Of a stretch of 64,000 nt of DNA, positions 28,387 to 38,065 are shown piece by piece. The stretch spans positions 124,001 to 188,000 of the forward strand of contig NZ_JAMCCX010000017.1 in assembly GCF_024706985.1 (NCBI RefSeq). Reading direction: 5' to 3'. Positions within the stretch are counted from its first letter, which is position 1. The number at the start of each line of letters is the position of its first letter. Both the position numbers and the translations under genes were made by a program. Below the pieces are notes generated by a model. The model saw only the letters and a list, made by a program, of their open reading frames with translations. It had not been told where the DNA came from and did no database searches. Source of the stretch: Alicyclobacillus sp. SP_1 (GTDB lineage Bacteria > Bacillota > Bacilli > Alicyclobacillales > Alicyclobacillaceae).

Positions 28387-30300
28387 ATGAGTGCAGCGTT
28401 CAAGCGCGCGCAGCTTAATCATCAAGAAGCCAGCGCCGTAGAGTGGGTGGTTTGTTTGCAGCGGTTGCCCGAAGAGTTTTTGGAGGAACTGCGGCGGCGT
28501 GTCGATATTGTCGACCTCATCTCAGAACATGTGCAGCTGCGCAAAACAGGGCGCTCTTTCATTGGTCTGTGTCCGTTTCACAATGAACGGTCACCGTCCA
28601 TGTCAGTGTCCTCGGAACGCCAAATGTTTCATTGCTTCGGATGCGGCGCAGGGGGAACCGTCATTCGCTTTGTAATGGACATTGAGGGAATTTCGTTCCC
28701 GGAAGCTGTGGAAAAGTTAGCTGTGAGAGCCAATCTTTCGTTGCCCGTTGGCTTCAACCATACATCGGGTGAAGTAGCGAAGACCGAGTTGGCTGAGCGA
28801 GTACGGACTGCCAATGAACTTGCGGTGAAGTTCTATGCTCATATTCTAATGAATTCAGACGTTGGAGCGCAAGCCCTTGCGTATTTGAATCGTCGAGAAG
28901 TTTCTCGCTCCACGGCTGTGTCTTTTCAATTAGGCTATGCACCAAAGCAGGCAGATGTCCTGATGAACTTTTTACAGCGCCGTGGGTTCACCATGGAGGA
29001 GTTGGAGACGGCTGGCCTGGTCGTAGAAGTGGGTGGCCGCTTTGTAGACCGTTTCCGACATCGACTGATGGTCCCCATCACGAACGTGCGTGGTCAGGTG
29101 GTCGCCTTTGCTGGTCGTGCATTAGCTGCAGATGCGAAACCCAAGTATCTAAATTCCCCAGAGACACCTGTGTTTCGTAAGAGCGTCACGCTGTTTCATC
29201 ATTTTGACGCTCGTAAAGCTATCCGTCGCAAGCGCCAAGCGTATCTTTTGGAAGGATACATGGATGTGATTGCGGCGAAACAGGCAGGTTTGGAAGCCGT
29301 TGTGGCCACGATGGGCACTTCGTTGACGCCTGAGCAGGCCAGCTTGTTGAAACGTGATTGTGACACTGTCGTGGTCGTCTACGATGGAGACTCGGCCGGG
29401 ATTGCTGCGGCTCGCCGGGCTCTCGACATACTCGAGGAAGCAGAACTCGAGGTGCGAATTGTCCAATTGCCGGGTGGTCTAGACCCAGACGAGTACATTC
29501 GGACTCACGGCAAAGCGGCTTTTGTTCGAGAGGTATCGGTGTATGTCTTGACGCCACTGCAATTTCTCTTGCGCCGCTTGCGTCAGGAATCCGATTTGCT
29601 GTCTCCAGCAGGGCGAACCGCTTTTTTGAGACAGGCGATGGAGGTCGTAGCGGATCGAGCGACGCCTATTGAAGCAGAGTCAGAGTTGCGAAATTTGTCA
29701 CAGGAATTTGAGCTGTCGATGGAATCTTTGAAGGAAGAAATGCATCTCGTCGCGAAGAAATCGCAGAAGCGCAAGATGTCGCATCGACAGTCGCAGGAGA
29801 ACAAAACGCAACCTTTGCCAAAAGGGTTTATTGAAGCAGGCCAGCGTATCTTGCAAATGTTGATGAGTGATGCCAGGACACTCGCTTTCATAGAGGCGTA
29901 CGACTTGGATGAACTGGCTACACCGGAACAAACCGCATTGTTGGCCATGTTGTGTGGGTGGCGTGCAGAGACAGTACGTATCAGCTTATCCACGTTTGTC
30001 GATGAAATCGACAGTCCTGATGTGCGGAAATTAGCTTCGGCTCTGGTGCTTGACGAACTTCCCGAGTACGACGAAATCCTCTTGGCGGACTACGTGCGCA
30101 AAGTGCGGGCGTACTTACTAGAGACACAGTATAAAAATGCGGTGAGTCATTTAATCTCAGCGCAAATTGCTGGAGAGACCGAAATGGTAACGGAGATAAA
30201 GAGTCAGGTCGATGCGCTGCTGCGCGAGATGGAGGCTCTAAAGTCACCCCATACTGGACATCATCCGCCAAGTGGGGGTCAGGAGGCCAGGACGAGATGA
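28387..30300 (+). CDS. dnaG: DNA primase DnaG
   Basis: 637 residues. Zinc finger [29 protein letters not shown] around 58-86, TOPRIM domain with EGYMDVIAA and VYDGDSAG, and the C-terminal DnaB-binding part. The family normally begins close to [18 protein letters not shown], so the first 27 residues here are extra; TTG 28465 could be the real start, though neither it nor ATG 28387 has a good ribosome binding site. ATGA overlap with sigA. Confidence 0.94.
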   Translation: MSAAFKRAQLNHQEASAVEWVVCLQRLPEEFLEELRRRVDIVDLISEHVQLRKTGRSFIGLCPFHNERSPSMSVSSERQMFHCFGCGAGGTVIRFVMDIEGISFPEAVEKLAVRANLSLPVGFNHTSGEVAKTELAERVRTANELAVKFYAHILMNSDVGAQALAYLNRREVSRSTAVSFQLGYAPKQADVLMNFLQRRGFTMEELETAGLVVEVGGRFVDRFRHRLMVPITNVRGQVVAFAGRALAADAKPKYLNSPETPVFRKSVTLFHHFDARKAIRRKRQAYLLEGYMDVIAAKQAGLEAVVATMGTSLTPEQASLLKRDCDTVVVVYDGDSAGIAAARRALDILEEAELEVRIVQLPGGLDPDEYIRTHGKAAFVREVSVYVLTPLQFLLRRLRQESDLLSPAGRTAFLRQAMEVVADRATPIEAESELRNLSQEFELSMESLKEEMHLVAKKSQKRKMSHRQSQENKTQPLPKGFIEAGQRILQMLMSDARTLAFIEAYDLDELATPEQTALLAMLCGWRAETVRISLSTFVDEIDSPDVRKLASALVLDELPEYDEILLADYVRKVRAYLLETQYKNAVSHLISAQIAGETEMVTEIKSQVDALLREMEALKSPHTGHHPPSGGQEARTR

Positions 30301-31466
30301 AAGCAACCGATCACAAACTTCGCGATGAAGAGTCCACTCGCCTGTTGCAGTCGGCCAAAGCAGTTTTGGTCGATCTCGGTAAGAAACGCGGTTGGCTCAC
30401 GTATGATGAAATTGGCAATCGCCTGGCGGAATTCGCCATGTCGACCGATGCCATGGATGAGTTCTTTGATCAGCTCACAGAGCATGGTATCGAAGTGGTG
30501 AATGAGCGACAGACGGAGCAGGCGCGCGAACTCGGAGACGAAGAAGAAGTCGACGAGGGGCCGGGGCGCGCCGAGTTAGAGAGTGATGACTCCGACGGAG
30601 CCTTTGATTTGAACGATTTGACCATGCCGCCTGGCATCAAAATCAGCGACCCTGTTCGCATGTATCTTAAGGAAATTGGTCGAGTACCGCTACTCTCCGC
30701 CGCAGATGAGATTCAACTGGCGATGCGCATTGAAGAGGGCGACGAAGAAGCAAAACGGCGACTGGCAGAAGCGAATCTCCGGTTGGTGGTATCCATCGCA
30801 AAACGCTATGTCGGGCGCGGAATGCTGTTTCTCGATTTAATTCAAGAGGGCAATCTTGGCCTTATCAAAGCGGTAGAGAAATTTGATTACAGCAAAGGCT
30901 ATAAATTTAGCACCTATGCTACGTGGTGGATTCGCCAAGCCATCACCAGAGCGATTGCCGATCAAGCGAGAACCATTCGCATTCCGGTGCACATGGTGGA
31001 GACTATCAACAAGTTGATTCGCATCTCTCGACAACTGCTGCAAGAACTCGGACGTGAGCCAACTGCGGAAGAGATTGCGGCGGAAATGGAAATGACTGCC
31101 GATAAGGTCCGAGAGATTCAAAAAATTGCTCAAGAGCCCGTGTCGTTGGAGACACCCATTGGAGAAGAAGACGACTCTCACTTGGGGGACTTTATCCCAG
31201 ACGATGAGGCACCAGCACCAGCGGATGCTGCGGCGTATGAACTTCTCAAGGAACAGTTGGAAGACGTGCTCGACACCTTGACGGAACGCGAAGAAAATGT
31301 CCTGCGGCTCCGGTTTGGTTTAGACGATGGCCGCACGCGAACACTCGAAGAAGTCGGGAAGGTTTTTGGCGTGACGCGCGAGCGCATCCGTCAAATTGAA
31401 GCGAAAGCATTGCGCAAGCTTCGTCATCCCAGTCGCAGCAAGCGGCTCAAGGACTTCTTGGAATAA
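30297..31466 (+). CDS. sigA: Primary sigma factor SigA (RpoD)
   Basis: 389 residues. Region 1.2 [17 protein letters not shown], region 2 with [36 protein letters not shown] and [13 protein letters not shown], region 3, and region 4 ending [22 protein letters not shown]. It directs RNA polymerase to TTGACA/TATAAT promoters such as those in this window. Overlaps dnaG by four bases. Confidence 0.98.
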   Translation: MKATDHKLRDEESTRLLQSAKAVLVDLGKKRGWLTYDEIGNRLAEFAMSTDAMDEFFDQLTEHGIEVVNERQTEQARELGDEEEVDEGPGRAELESDDSDGAFDLNDLTMPPGIKISDPVRMYLKEIGRVPLLSAADEIQLAMRIEEGDEEAKRRLAEANLRLVVSIAKRYVGRGMLFLDLIQEGNLGLIKAVEKFDYSKGYKFSTYATWWIRQAITRAIADQARTIRIPVHMVETINKLIRISRQLLQELGREPTAEEIAAEMEMTADKVREIQKIAQEPVSLETPIGEEDDSHLGDFIPDDEAPAPADAAAYELLKEQLEDVLDTLTEREENVLRLRFGLDDGRTRTLEEVGKVFGVTRERIRQIEAKALRKLRHPSRSKRLKDFLE

Positions 31467-31508
31467 GTAAACAGCGCATTGCTGTGGCTTGCATCTGCAT
31501 CAATGACA

Positions 31509-31544
31509 CTAGGGCGAACCCGTCGGGAGCGCCCTGGTCTTTTG
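31509..31544 (+). terminator. Terminator after sigA
   Basis: Arms CTAGGGCG (31509-31516) and CGCCCTGG (31530-31537) with one G-T pair, followed by TCTTTTG. It closes the macromolecular-synthesis operon. Confidence 0.65.
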
Positions 31545-31668
31545 TTCGGCGCCGATTTGTTTTCTAGCTTATCACATCCTGCTTGGCAAATGGTGTCGGA
31601 TTCTGCAGGTTGCAAGCGTTTTCGAGAAATCGATATAATCTCTTTGAAGGGAAAGAGGAGGAGTACCA

Positions 31669-32802
31669 GTGGAGTTTGATTTTACGTCTGAACAGAAAAT
31701 GATTCGTGATACTGTCCGGGAGTTTGCACGAGCAGAAATTGCTCCAATTGCCGCAGAGTTGGACCGCACCGAACGATTCCCTATTGAATTGTTTGAAAAA
31801 ATGGGCAAACTGGGGTTTTTGGGTCTGCCTATTCCTGAAGAATACGGCGGCAGCGGGGCAGACTTTTTGAGTTATTGTTTGGCATTGGAGGAACTCGGAC
31901 AGACGTGTGCCGGGACAGCTCTCAGCTTTGAAGCGCACGTCTCACTCGCCTGTATGCCGATACTGCACTTTGGCACAGAGGAGCAAAAGCAGAAATATTT
32001 AGTGCCACTGGCAAAAGGGGAAGCTCTCGGGTCGTTTGGGTTGACCGAGACTGGTGCCGGATCGGACGCAGGTGGAACACGCACTACGGCCAAACGAGAC
32101 GGTGACGAATGGGTTTTGAATGGGACAAAAATATACAATACTAATGGCGGCTACGCAAAATTTGTGGTTTTGACGGCTGTCACGGATAAGGAGTCGCGCG
32201 GCATCAGTGCCTTCATCGTGCCGACGAGCGCGAAAGGATTTTCAGTCAGTAAGGCGTACGATAAAATGGGGATGCGTGCATCGAACACGGTCGAACTGAT
32301 TTTAGAAGATGTGCGGATTCCCGAGGAAAACTTACTGGGCCCTCTGCACAAAGGGTTCCGCCAATTTTTGTCGACGCTCGATAACGGTCGCGTGGCCATT
32401 GCGGCACTGGCTGTTGGCATTGCTCAAGCAGCCTTGGATACTGCACTTTCATACAGTAAAGAGAGGACGCAATTCGGGAAACCGATTTCTAAGTTTCAAT
32501 CCGTTTCGAACAAGCTGGCAGACATGGCGATGCATCTGGACTTGGCTAGGAATGCGGTTTACAAGGCGGCTTGGATGTACGATATGAAACGCCCATACAC
32601 CAAAGAAGCGTCGTACGCAAAGTTGTTTGCATCTGAGATGTGCACCAAGACGTGTTTGGATGCCATTCAAATTTTGGGCGGGAATGGTTACATGAAGGAA
32701 TACCCAGTTGAGCGTCACCTTCGCGATGCGAAGCTTATTGAAATCGGCGAAGGTACTTCAGAGGTGCAACGACTCGTCATTGCCCGTCAGTTGGGTTGCT
32801 GA
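31669..32802 (+). CDS. Acyl-CoA dehydrogenase
   Basis: 377 residues, FAD-dependent short/medium-chain type. Features: FDFTSEQKMIRDTVREFA, FGLTETGAGSDAGG, GTKIYNTNGG, RTQFGKPISKFQ, QILGGNGYMKEYPVERHLRDAK, and the catalytic Glu near 361 in EGTSEVQR. Oxidises acyl-CoA to 2-enoyl-CoA in beta-oxidation or branched-chain amino acid breakdown; the chain specificity cannot be read from sequence. GTG start after GAGGAGGAG. No beta-oxidation partners adjoin it. Confidence 0.93.
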   Translation: MEFDFTSEQKMIRDTVREFARAEIAPIAAELDRTERFPIELFEKMGKLGFLGLPIPEEYGGSGADFLSYCLALEELGQTCAGTALSFEAHVSLACMPILHFGTEEQKQKYLVPLAKGEALGSFGLTETGAGSDAGGTRTTAKRDGDEWVLNGTKIYNTNGGYAKFVVLTAVTDKESRGISAFIVPTSAKGFSVSKAYDKMGMRASNTVELILEDVRIPEENLLGPLHKGFRQFLSTLDNGRVAIAALAVGIAQAALDTALSYSKERTQFGKPISKFQSVSNKLADMAMHLDLARNAVYKAAWMYDMKRPYTKEASYAKLFASEMCTKTCLDAIQILGGNGYMKEYPVERHLRDAKLIEIGEGTSEVQRLVIARQLGC

Positions 32803-32904
32803 CAAGTCGTTTCCAGCCGTTGGTTCCGTCGTTCACCGTGTGTCGCAGGCAGTCTTCTTCTTATGGAGTGCGCTGGTTGCCAAGGAACGGAGGGAGATGT
32901 GACG

Positions 32905-33486
32905 ATGTGGACAGGGATTCTCTTTGTGGCCGTCGTTCCCGTTTCCCTATATCTCTTGCTTCGCCGCAGTGGGGAGTTGCTCATAGCGCGGGGCAACAGA
33001 GCGATTCCTGTTCCGGCCGATGTCGGCATTGTTCTTGGCGCCTATACGGATGGCTATCATCCCTCGCCTCCGCTGACGAAGCGTCTCTATGTAGCGCTGC
33101 AGTTGTACCGCCAAGGCTTGGTTCGCGCCTTGATTGTCAGCGGCGGGCGTGGCGACGACGAAACGGTGACGGAGTCGAAGTCCATGAAGCGTTTTCTAAT
33201 CATCAACGGAGTTCCTTCGAATGTCATTTTTGAGGAACGTGCTTCGGTAGACACATGGGAGAACATCCGGAATTCTTCTGCGTTGATGCGCCAGCTTGGA
33301 TTTCAAACCGCGATTATTGTCACGAGCGATTATCACTTGCCGAGAGCCCTCGCGGTGGCACGTCGTCTACACATCGATGTGAGCGGCTGTCCGGCGCCAT
33401 CCGGGTCGCGCGAAAAGCGCTTTGCCATGCGCGAAGTTTTAGCCCGCATTCAATACACGTTGCAAGGCAAAACCCCGCTTGTCTAG
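32905..33486 (+). CDS. YdcF/DUF218 family membrane-anchored protein
   Basis: 193 residues. One N-terminal membrane helix (about 2-20), then a DUF218 domain: VGIVLGAYTDG, ALIVSGGRGDD, ERASVDTWENIRNS, VTSDYHLPRA. Members lie on the outer face and some act on envelope glycolipids; activity here is unknown. ATG 32905 follows GGAGGGAG. Confidence 0.85.
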   Translation: MWTGILFVAVVPVSLYLLLRRSGELLIARGNRAIPVPADVGIVLGAYTDGYHPSPPLTKRLYVALQLYRQGLVRALIVSGGRGDDETVTESKSMKRFLIINGVPSNVIFEERASVDTWENIRNSSALMRQLGFQTAIIVTSDYHLPRALAVARRLHIDVSGCPAPSGSREKRFAMREVLARIQYTLQGKTPLV

Positions 33487-33566
33487 TGATGAGAGGACGG
33501 GCGAGTTACCCGTCAGACCACGGCGAGTAGAAAGCATCCTTTTGCAGTCAGTGAGGTACAACCATT

Positions 33567-34430
33567 TTGTCACATTGCGAAGAGTTGTCCTATAGCGCAT
33601 CCAAGACGCCCTTAAGCTCGTTGTCTTCGCGGCTTCTCTGGCTGGCCAACCATGTACCCATGAACAGCCGCGTTGTCGATGTGGGCGCAGACCATGCTTT
33701 ACTGTCTCTGTATCTGGTTGAGTCCGGTATCAGTCCTTTCGTTATTGCGTCGGAAGTGGCAGAGGGTCCCTTGACGGTGGCAAAGAAAAACGTGGAAAGC
33801 CGACGGCTCCAGCACCTTATCGATGTTCGCCACGGAGATGGCCTTTGCACCGTTGCCCCTGGGGAAGTCTCCGTCGCGGTGCTGGCTGGTATGGGTGGAT
33901 CCACGATGCTTGAAATTTTTCAACGTTCGCCTCGCGTCGTGGAGAACTTGCCGTGCTTGTTGCTGCAGCCGATGAGTGACTCTGGACCGTTGCGCCATTG
34001 GTTGCGGACCGTTGGTTTTGTACTCGTGGATGAGGCAGTGTTGCACGAGAAGCAGCGAATTTACGAATTAATAGCCGCATCGCGTGTTTCCCATGCGGCG
34101 AATTCACGGGCTGACTGCTTGGTTCCTCGCGAAGATTCTCTGAGCGATCCGCTCTACGCACCGTTCACGGCTTCTCCTGCATGGGTTTGGTTTGCTGAGC
34201 GTTTCGGACCGCTCAATCTTAGGCGGGGAGACGCTATCACGCGGTTATGGGTCGAGCAGGAAATTGTGTCATGGCGGCGAATTCTGAGGTCTCTCAGATC
34301 TGCGAAAGAACCCTTCAAGAATGGGCGCGAGGCCGAATTCCGTCAGAAAATTGAGGTGGCTAGCGACTGGCTGGAGCAGCGTGATCGATGTTCCGATGGA
34401 TCGGTACGACCAGATTCTCCAGCGAACTAG
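33567..34430 (+). CDS. trmK: tRNA m1A22 methyltransferase TrmK
   Basis: 287 residues. Rossmann SAM site VVDVGADHALLSLYL, then VAVLAGMGGSTMLEI and LLLQPMSDSGPLRHWL typical of TrmK/YqfN, which methylates A22 of tRNAs. TTG start at 33567 with GAGGT upstream; the N-terminus and C-terminus are longer than the 230-240 residue norm. It follows the sigA region as in Bacillus. Confidence 0.88.
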   Translation: MSHCEELSYSASKTPLSSLSSRLLWLANHVPMNSRVVDVGADHALLSLYLVESGISPFVIASEVAEGPLTVAKKNVESRRLQHLIDVRHGDGLCTVAPGEVSVAVLAGMGGSTMLEIFQRSPRVVENLPCLLLQPMSDSGPLRHWLRTVGFVLVDEAVLHEKQRIYELIAASRVSHAANSRADCLVPREDSLSDPLYAPFTASPAWVWFAERFGPLNLRRGDAITRLWVEQEIVSWRRILRSLRSAKEPFKNGREAEFRQKIEVASDWLEQRDRCSDGSVRPDSPAN

Positions 34431-34433
34431 GGC

Positions 34434-34463
34434 TTGCCGCTTCAGGGCTACACGCGCTATACT
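34434..34463 (+). promoter_or_regulatory. Probable promoter of rnpB
   Basis: TTGCCG at 34434-34439, 18-base spacer, TATACT at 34458-34463, placing the RNA start near 34470. Confidence 0.55.
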
Positions 34464-34469
34464 GTGGAA

Positions 34470-34870
34470 ACTACGCGGTGGAAGCAAGCTGGGCAATCGC
34501 CGGTGCTCGGTCGAAAGACTGCACGGGAGGAAAGTCCGAGCTCCGCAGGGCAGGGTGCCGGATAACGTCCGGCGGGAGCAATCCTAGGGACAGTGCCACA
34601 GAAATGAGGACCGCCGATGGTGTCGGCAATGCCGGCACACAGGCAAGGATGCAACGGTGCGGTAAGAGCGCACCAGCAACCCGGGAACGGGTTGGCTAGG
34701 TAAACCCCACCTGGAGCAAGACCGGATAGGAGTGCGCACGTGGTGGCCCGCCACGCACTCGGGTAGGTTGCTTGAGCCAATTGGCAACAGTTGGCCTAGA
34801 TAGATGATTGCCACTCCATTCGTGCGAGGCAGACGGGTGAAATGACCGAGAGCGAGTTGCTTATCGGATT
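34470..34870 (+). ncRNA. rnpB: RNase P RNA, A-type
   Basis: Catalytic RNA that removes tRNA 5' leaders. Recognised by GAGGAAAGTCCG (P4 5' strand) near 34531, GGGCAGGGTGCC, CCGCCGATGG, GGTGCGGTAAGAGCGCACC, GTAAACCCCACC and CTTGAGCC with TAGATAGATGATTGCC. Ends are approximate: AAGCAA at 34482-34487 can pair with TTGCTT at 34857-34862 as P1. The layout follows the A (ancestral) type as in Escherichia coli, not the B type usual in Bacillus. Confidence 0.95.
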
Positions 34871-34935
34871 TTGCGGACCTGCCGCTTGGAGCACAGGAGC
34901 ACAGAACTCGGCTTACAGGCTTGCTTCTCCGAATC

Positions 34936-34977
34936 AATCCCCCACAAGGAAACAGTCTTGTGGGGGATTGGCGTTTT
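34936..34977 (+). terminator. Strong terminator downstream of rnpB
   Basis: Perfect 13-bp stem, arms AATCCCCCACAAG (34936-34948) and CTTGTGGGGGATT (34957-34969), eight-base loop, then GGCGTTTT. It lies between rnpB and the convergent SGNH hydrolase gene. Confidence 0.85.
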
Positions 34978-35024
34978 ACGAGCCAATCTCTGCTGGATTC
35001 ATCCTCCCGTTCATTCCAACTCGG

Positions 35025-35849
35025 TCAGTGAACGCTTGTTTGACGCTGTGTTTTGCCCAAAGGCAAATTCGGGAAGGATGAACTTTGCTGTTTTTGGTGT
35101 TTTGTTTTTCCTGATGAACGCAACTGGGTAACGTGTTTCGTTTTGTCTAGGCTCGCGCGCTGGTCAAATTGTTCGGTGAAGATTTTCGCAATATGAGCAT
35201 GTCCAGCGTCCGTCGGATGGATGGGACGGCCCATTGGGCTGACCAAGTCCTCTAAGACTCCGTGGCGATATCCTTCGATGAATTCGGCAGACCTTTTCTC
35301 GAAACTGCGGTCCAGTGCAAGACAAGGAAAATCAAATTCTTCTCCTACCGTCGTGACACATTCATTGATGGCACCGATGGCCCTTACTGCAAACGGATAG
35401 TTCGGAGCCGGATTGTAAAGGCCGAACAAAAATACGTGGGGAACGCCATGGAGGCGAATCGTCTGACATAGTTGTCGAATGTTATTTGAGAAGTTTTGAA
35501 GAATTGGCGCTAAGGATGTGTCGTTTAACGGACTCTCCACCATTGGAAAGTAGTGATGGACGAGGAATCCACGCAAAAGTTTGCGAACGTCATTTCCGCC
35601 GGTCAGGACAGTGACCACGTTTGTTTGCTTCCACACCGTTGGAGATAGTTGTTGAACCGCATGTAGCAGGTGCGTACTCGTCCATCCTTCTTTCGCCACC
35701 ACGAGCATTCGGTTTGCTGCGCTTTTCCTGGTTAAGTGCGTGTATATCTGTTTCACATAAGCGCGGTCTCTCGTTGAAGCACCGCGTCCAACAGTGATAG
35801 AATCTCCCAGTGCGAGATATCCGAATCGCTCCACGAAAAACCCCTCCAT
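35025..35849 (-). CDS. SGNH/GDSL-family hydrolase
   Basis: 274 residues. Block I GDSITVG with nucleophile Ser17, block III GGNDVRK, and the catalytic Asp/His block HPTDAGH are visible, so an active esterase or lipase fold is likely. There is no convincing signal peptide. The last 45 residues are basic, Gln/Ser-rich and probably disordered. Substrate unknown. GTG/ATG start region at 35849 has GGAGG-like sequence after the reverse-strand start is set. Confidence 0.85.
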   Translation of the reverse strand: MEGFFVERFGYLALGDSITVGRGASTRDRAYVKQIYTHLTRKSAANRMLVVAKEGWTSTHLLHAVQQLSPTVWKQTNVVTVLTGGNDVRKLLRGFLVHHYFPMVESPLNDTSLAPILQNFSNNIRQLCQTIRLHGVPHVFLFGLYNPAPNYPFAVRAIGAINECVTTVGEEFDFPCLALDRSFEKRSAEFIEGYRHGVLEDLVSPMGRPIHPTDAGHAHIAKIFTEQFDQRASLDKTKHVTQLRSSGKTKHQKQQSSSFPNLPLGKTQRQTSVH

Positions 35850-35912
35850 GAAGTTCCTTACGGAGTCCTCACGATGGACTCAACTCTATTGAGTCAATTC
35901 TCCCAAAAAAGT

Positions 35913-36155
35913 CTAAAATCCGCGCGTTGAAAACAGTAGGCCAATGCCCATCAAAATCATCAGGACAGACCACATCCGGCGAATTCGAAAGAAAACTTTC
36001 GGAGGCTCTTGGCGAGCGCGCCACCCTTGTGTGATTTTCCACAGAATCCGAGGGTAAATCAGGTTCGTGATGGCTACGCCAAACCAAAGAACAAAAAATA
36101 AAATCTGCAAGAGATGGATGCCTAGCGATGTGCTTGCACCCGCGGTTGCCTGCAT
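35913..36155 (-). CDS. Small two-helix membrane protein (DUF6199-like)
   Basis: 80 residues: hydrophobic helix at 12-36, amphipathic WKITQGWRARQEPPKVFFRIRR, and a second helix at 60-76 with ILMGIGLLF. The pattern W-ITQGW----EPP---F-IRR resembles the small DUF6199 family. Function unknown. ATG follows GAGGAGG. Confidence 0.7.
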   Translation of the reverse strand: MQATAGASTSLGIHLLQILFFVLWFGVAITNLIYPRILWKITQGWRARQEPPKVFFRIRRMWSVLMILMGIGLLFSTRGF

Positions 36156-36574
36156 GTCAATGTCCTCCTCGCCGCATGTGCGATGTCTTTGACCATGCTA
36201 CCACACATGTGCTGAGGACCCAACCAGTATCGAACGGAGACGATAAGGAAGTCGGATTTCTACTGTCGAGTTTCTCTAGAATATGATGTCGACTTGCAAA
36301 ATTTCGCGGCCATGCGCACAGAAGGGAGTGACATCACATTCGACTTTGTTCCCTGCGCCGCATCCCCATGTGGTTCCCGTCCCTTTTCTGAGAAAGTGGG
36401 AAAGGAGCGCTTGCCTATGTTGTCGAGCGGATAGGCAATTATCTCCAACGCATGGACGTCAGAATACATACGATGAAGGACGTCGCTGGTAGCAGTTCCG
36501 ACGTTATCTGAAAGAGCGGACATCGAACATTCGTCGAATCTACTATGGAAGCACGCAGAACGGAGGTGTGTGCA
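36156..36574. other. Gap of about 420 bases without a recognised gene
   Basis: Contains the divergent control region of the DUF6199-like gene and the spore-type cluster. I see short frames only, no tRNA, no terminator and no convincing sigma-A promoter. The genes downstream look sporulation-related, so a sigma-E/K/G promoter is possible but not identified. Confidence 0.4.
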
Positions 36575-36937
36575 ATGTGCAGTCAAGCGGAATGTACCCG
36601 ACTCATTGGCCAGCCGGTGCGCTTTAGGACGCCGTATGGCCTTCATCACGGTGTTATCGAACGAGTGACTCGAGACAAAGCCATTATTGTCTCTCCCATT
36701 CGATATGTACCGCCACAGTTTCAAATCTGTTCTCTCTCTGAAGACGACATAGGACCAGAGACTCAATCGTTGGATGTAGAGCTTGCTTGGGGAGGTCCCG
36801 TTGCTCGCGGAGCCTATCCGGGTGCTGGGCGGGGAGCGGCTCCTATGCAGGGAATAGCACCGTATGGTTATGGCTATGCGCGGTGGGCAGTGTCATTTTT
36901 AATCATTTTTGCCCTGTTTGGACTGTGGGCCTGGTAA
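36575..36937 (+). CDS. Hypothetical protein with C-terminal YjcZ-like membrane segment
   Basis: 120 residues. Cys-containing N-terminus (MCSQAECTRLIG), a small all-beta-looking stretch (PVRFRTPYGLHHGVIERVTRDKAIIV), a Gly/Pro/Ala-rich linker and a final segment YARWAVSFLIIFALFGLWAW that matches the YjcZ-type helix of the next two genes. ATG 36575 has GGAGG eight bases upstream. Probably a spore-associated protein; this is inferred from the shared helix and position. Confidence 0.75.
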   Translation: MCSQAECTRLIGQPVRFRTPYGLHHGVIERVTRDKAIIVSPIRYVPPQFQICSLSEDDIGPETQSLDVELAWGGPVARGAYPGAGRGAAPMQGIAPYGYGYARWAVSFLIIFALFGLWAW

Positions 36938-37061
36938 AAAACCACGTAAAGCTCCAGACACCGGGAAGAATGTTTTATCGACAATCGGGCTCTTGTCGCG
37001 ACCGCATGCAGTGCGGTTTGGAATACGATGAGGCAGGTCAAACGTAAAGGAGGAAGACAAC

Positions 37062-37163
37062 GTGGGTACATTTGGAGGCTATACTCGTTGGGCAGTGGTG
37101 TTTCTTATCATCTTCGTCTTGTTCTTCTTGCTCGTCCCAGGTTATGGAGCAGCTCAATATTGA
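37062..37163 (+). CDS. YjcZ family small sporulation membrane protein
   Basis: 33 residues, GTG start after AAAGGAGG. Sequence GTFGGYTRWAVVFLIIFVLF followed by FLLVPGYGAAQY: the short Gly-Tyr leader and single hydrophobic helix of YjcZ-type proteins found in spores. Nearly identical over 20 residues to the next gene. Confidence 0.85.
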   Translation: MGTFGGYTRWAVVFLIIFVLFFLLVPGYGAAQY

Positions 37164-37257
37164 GTTGTTTCGGAATCAGTGAGTGAATGATGTGGCGTGC
37201 AGTAAGTTTGCGCGCCTCTCCAGACACCGAACATGACATGGAGGAGGTTACGTAACT

Positions 37258-37383
37258 ATGTACGATGGCGGCGCATTTGGCGGCTATACTCGCTGGGCAG
37301 TAGTGTTCCTTATCATCTTCGTGTTGTTCATTCTGCTCGTTCCGTTCACAACGACGACTTGCACCACAACCCCCGTATATTAA
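37258..37383 (+). CDS. YjcZ family small sporulation membrane protein, second copy
   Basis: 41 residues, ATG after GAGGAGG. MYDGGAFGGYTRWAVVFLII then FVLFILLVP and a Thr-rich tail with one Cys. A paralogue of the preceding gene by tandem duplication; the tail differs. Confidence 0.85.
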   Translation: MYDGGAFGGYTRWAVVFLIIFVLFILLVPFTTTTCTTTPVY

Positions 37384-37389
37384 ACCGTC

Positions 37390-37432
37390 AAAGCATTCTC
37401 GCCGACCGACCTAGCGGCGGCGAGAATGCTTT
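37390..37432 (+). terminator. Terminator of the YjcZ-like cluster
   Basis: 15-bp perfect stem, arms AAAGCATTCTCGCCG (37390-37404) and CGGCGAGAATGCTTT (37418-37432). The stem starts seven bases after the last stop and could work in both directions. Confidence 0.75.
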
Positions 37433-37523
37433 GGATGTGGTTGCGGACAAGCCCGATGTTGTGGGCCTTAGAGCGACGTCGTTCGCGTGAATCAACAATA
37501 ATCATGAGAGGTGGGACGTATAC

Positions 37524-37883
37524 TTACCGTCGGCGTATGCGTCGATGACGTCTTTTTTGTCCTGCTTTTTGTCGTCGCTTCGAAGAAAATTTAGTCGGTT
37601 TTGGGAGCGCATTGGACGCCACGGTAGAGTCTTCAGTTATGTTCTCTCCTGCTGGTAAGATGCGGTTGAGCAAATCTCGGAGATAGGTCAATTCTGACTC
37701 CACATCCTCGACCTGCGCAGACCGGATACGCTCCAGTAAACGTGGATAGAGTAATTGTATCCCCCGGTCCAATGCAAACTTTTCCACTGGACTGAGGTGC
37801 CTGCTCACTCTGTCGAGGAGTTCTTGGATCCCCACGATACATCGCTCCTTGACGGATGAACCTTGAATCGGCTGTTCGTTCAT
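37524..37883 (-). CDS. Hypothetical protein with highly basic C-terminus
   Basis: 119 residues. Helical-looking body (GIQELLDRVSRHLSPVEKFALDRGIQ, LERIRSAQVEDVESELTYLRDLL) and a tail of Lys/Arg (SSKRRQKAGQKRRHRRIRRR) that could bind nucleic acid or acidic partners. No family recognised. ATG 37883 is preceded by AAGGAGGAG. Confidence 0.7.
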   Translation of the reverse strand: MNEQPIQGSSVKERCIVGIQELLDRVSRHLSPVEKFALDRGIQLLYPRLLERIRSAQVEDVESELTYLRDLLNRILPAGENITEDSTVASNALPKPTKFSSKRRQKAGQKRRHRRIRRR

Positions 37884-37993
37884 TCGCTCTCCTCCTTGCC
37901 GGCGGTAAAGCAGACTATGCATCAAATGGGTCAGTTGACGAACTGAAATAGTATCATCATTAGATTCTGTAGAAAAAATTTCCGCACAAGTTG

Positions 37994-38022
37994 TTGTTCA
38001 ATCGTCCATTGTTCTCTATAAT
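37994..38022 (+). promoter_or_regulatory. Sigma-A promoter upstream of the anti-sigma-like gene
   Basis: TTGTTC at 37994-37999, 17-base spacer, TATAAT at 38017-38022. The transcript would have about 175 bases before the zinc-finger gene and include a 40-codon frame. Confidence 0.65.
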
Positions 38023-38065
38023 CGAAGCATGTATCGTTTGTAGTCCATTCTTTTGTCTCTCGTTC

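Noticed and set aside
36545-36574. Longer start of the YjcZ-tailed protein
   Set aside because: The ATG at 36545 has no ribosome binding site, while ATG 36575 has GGAGG at ideal spacing.
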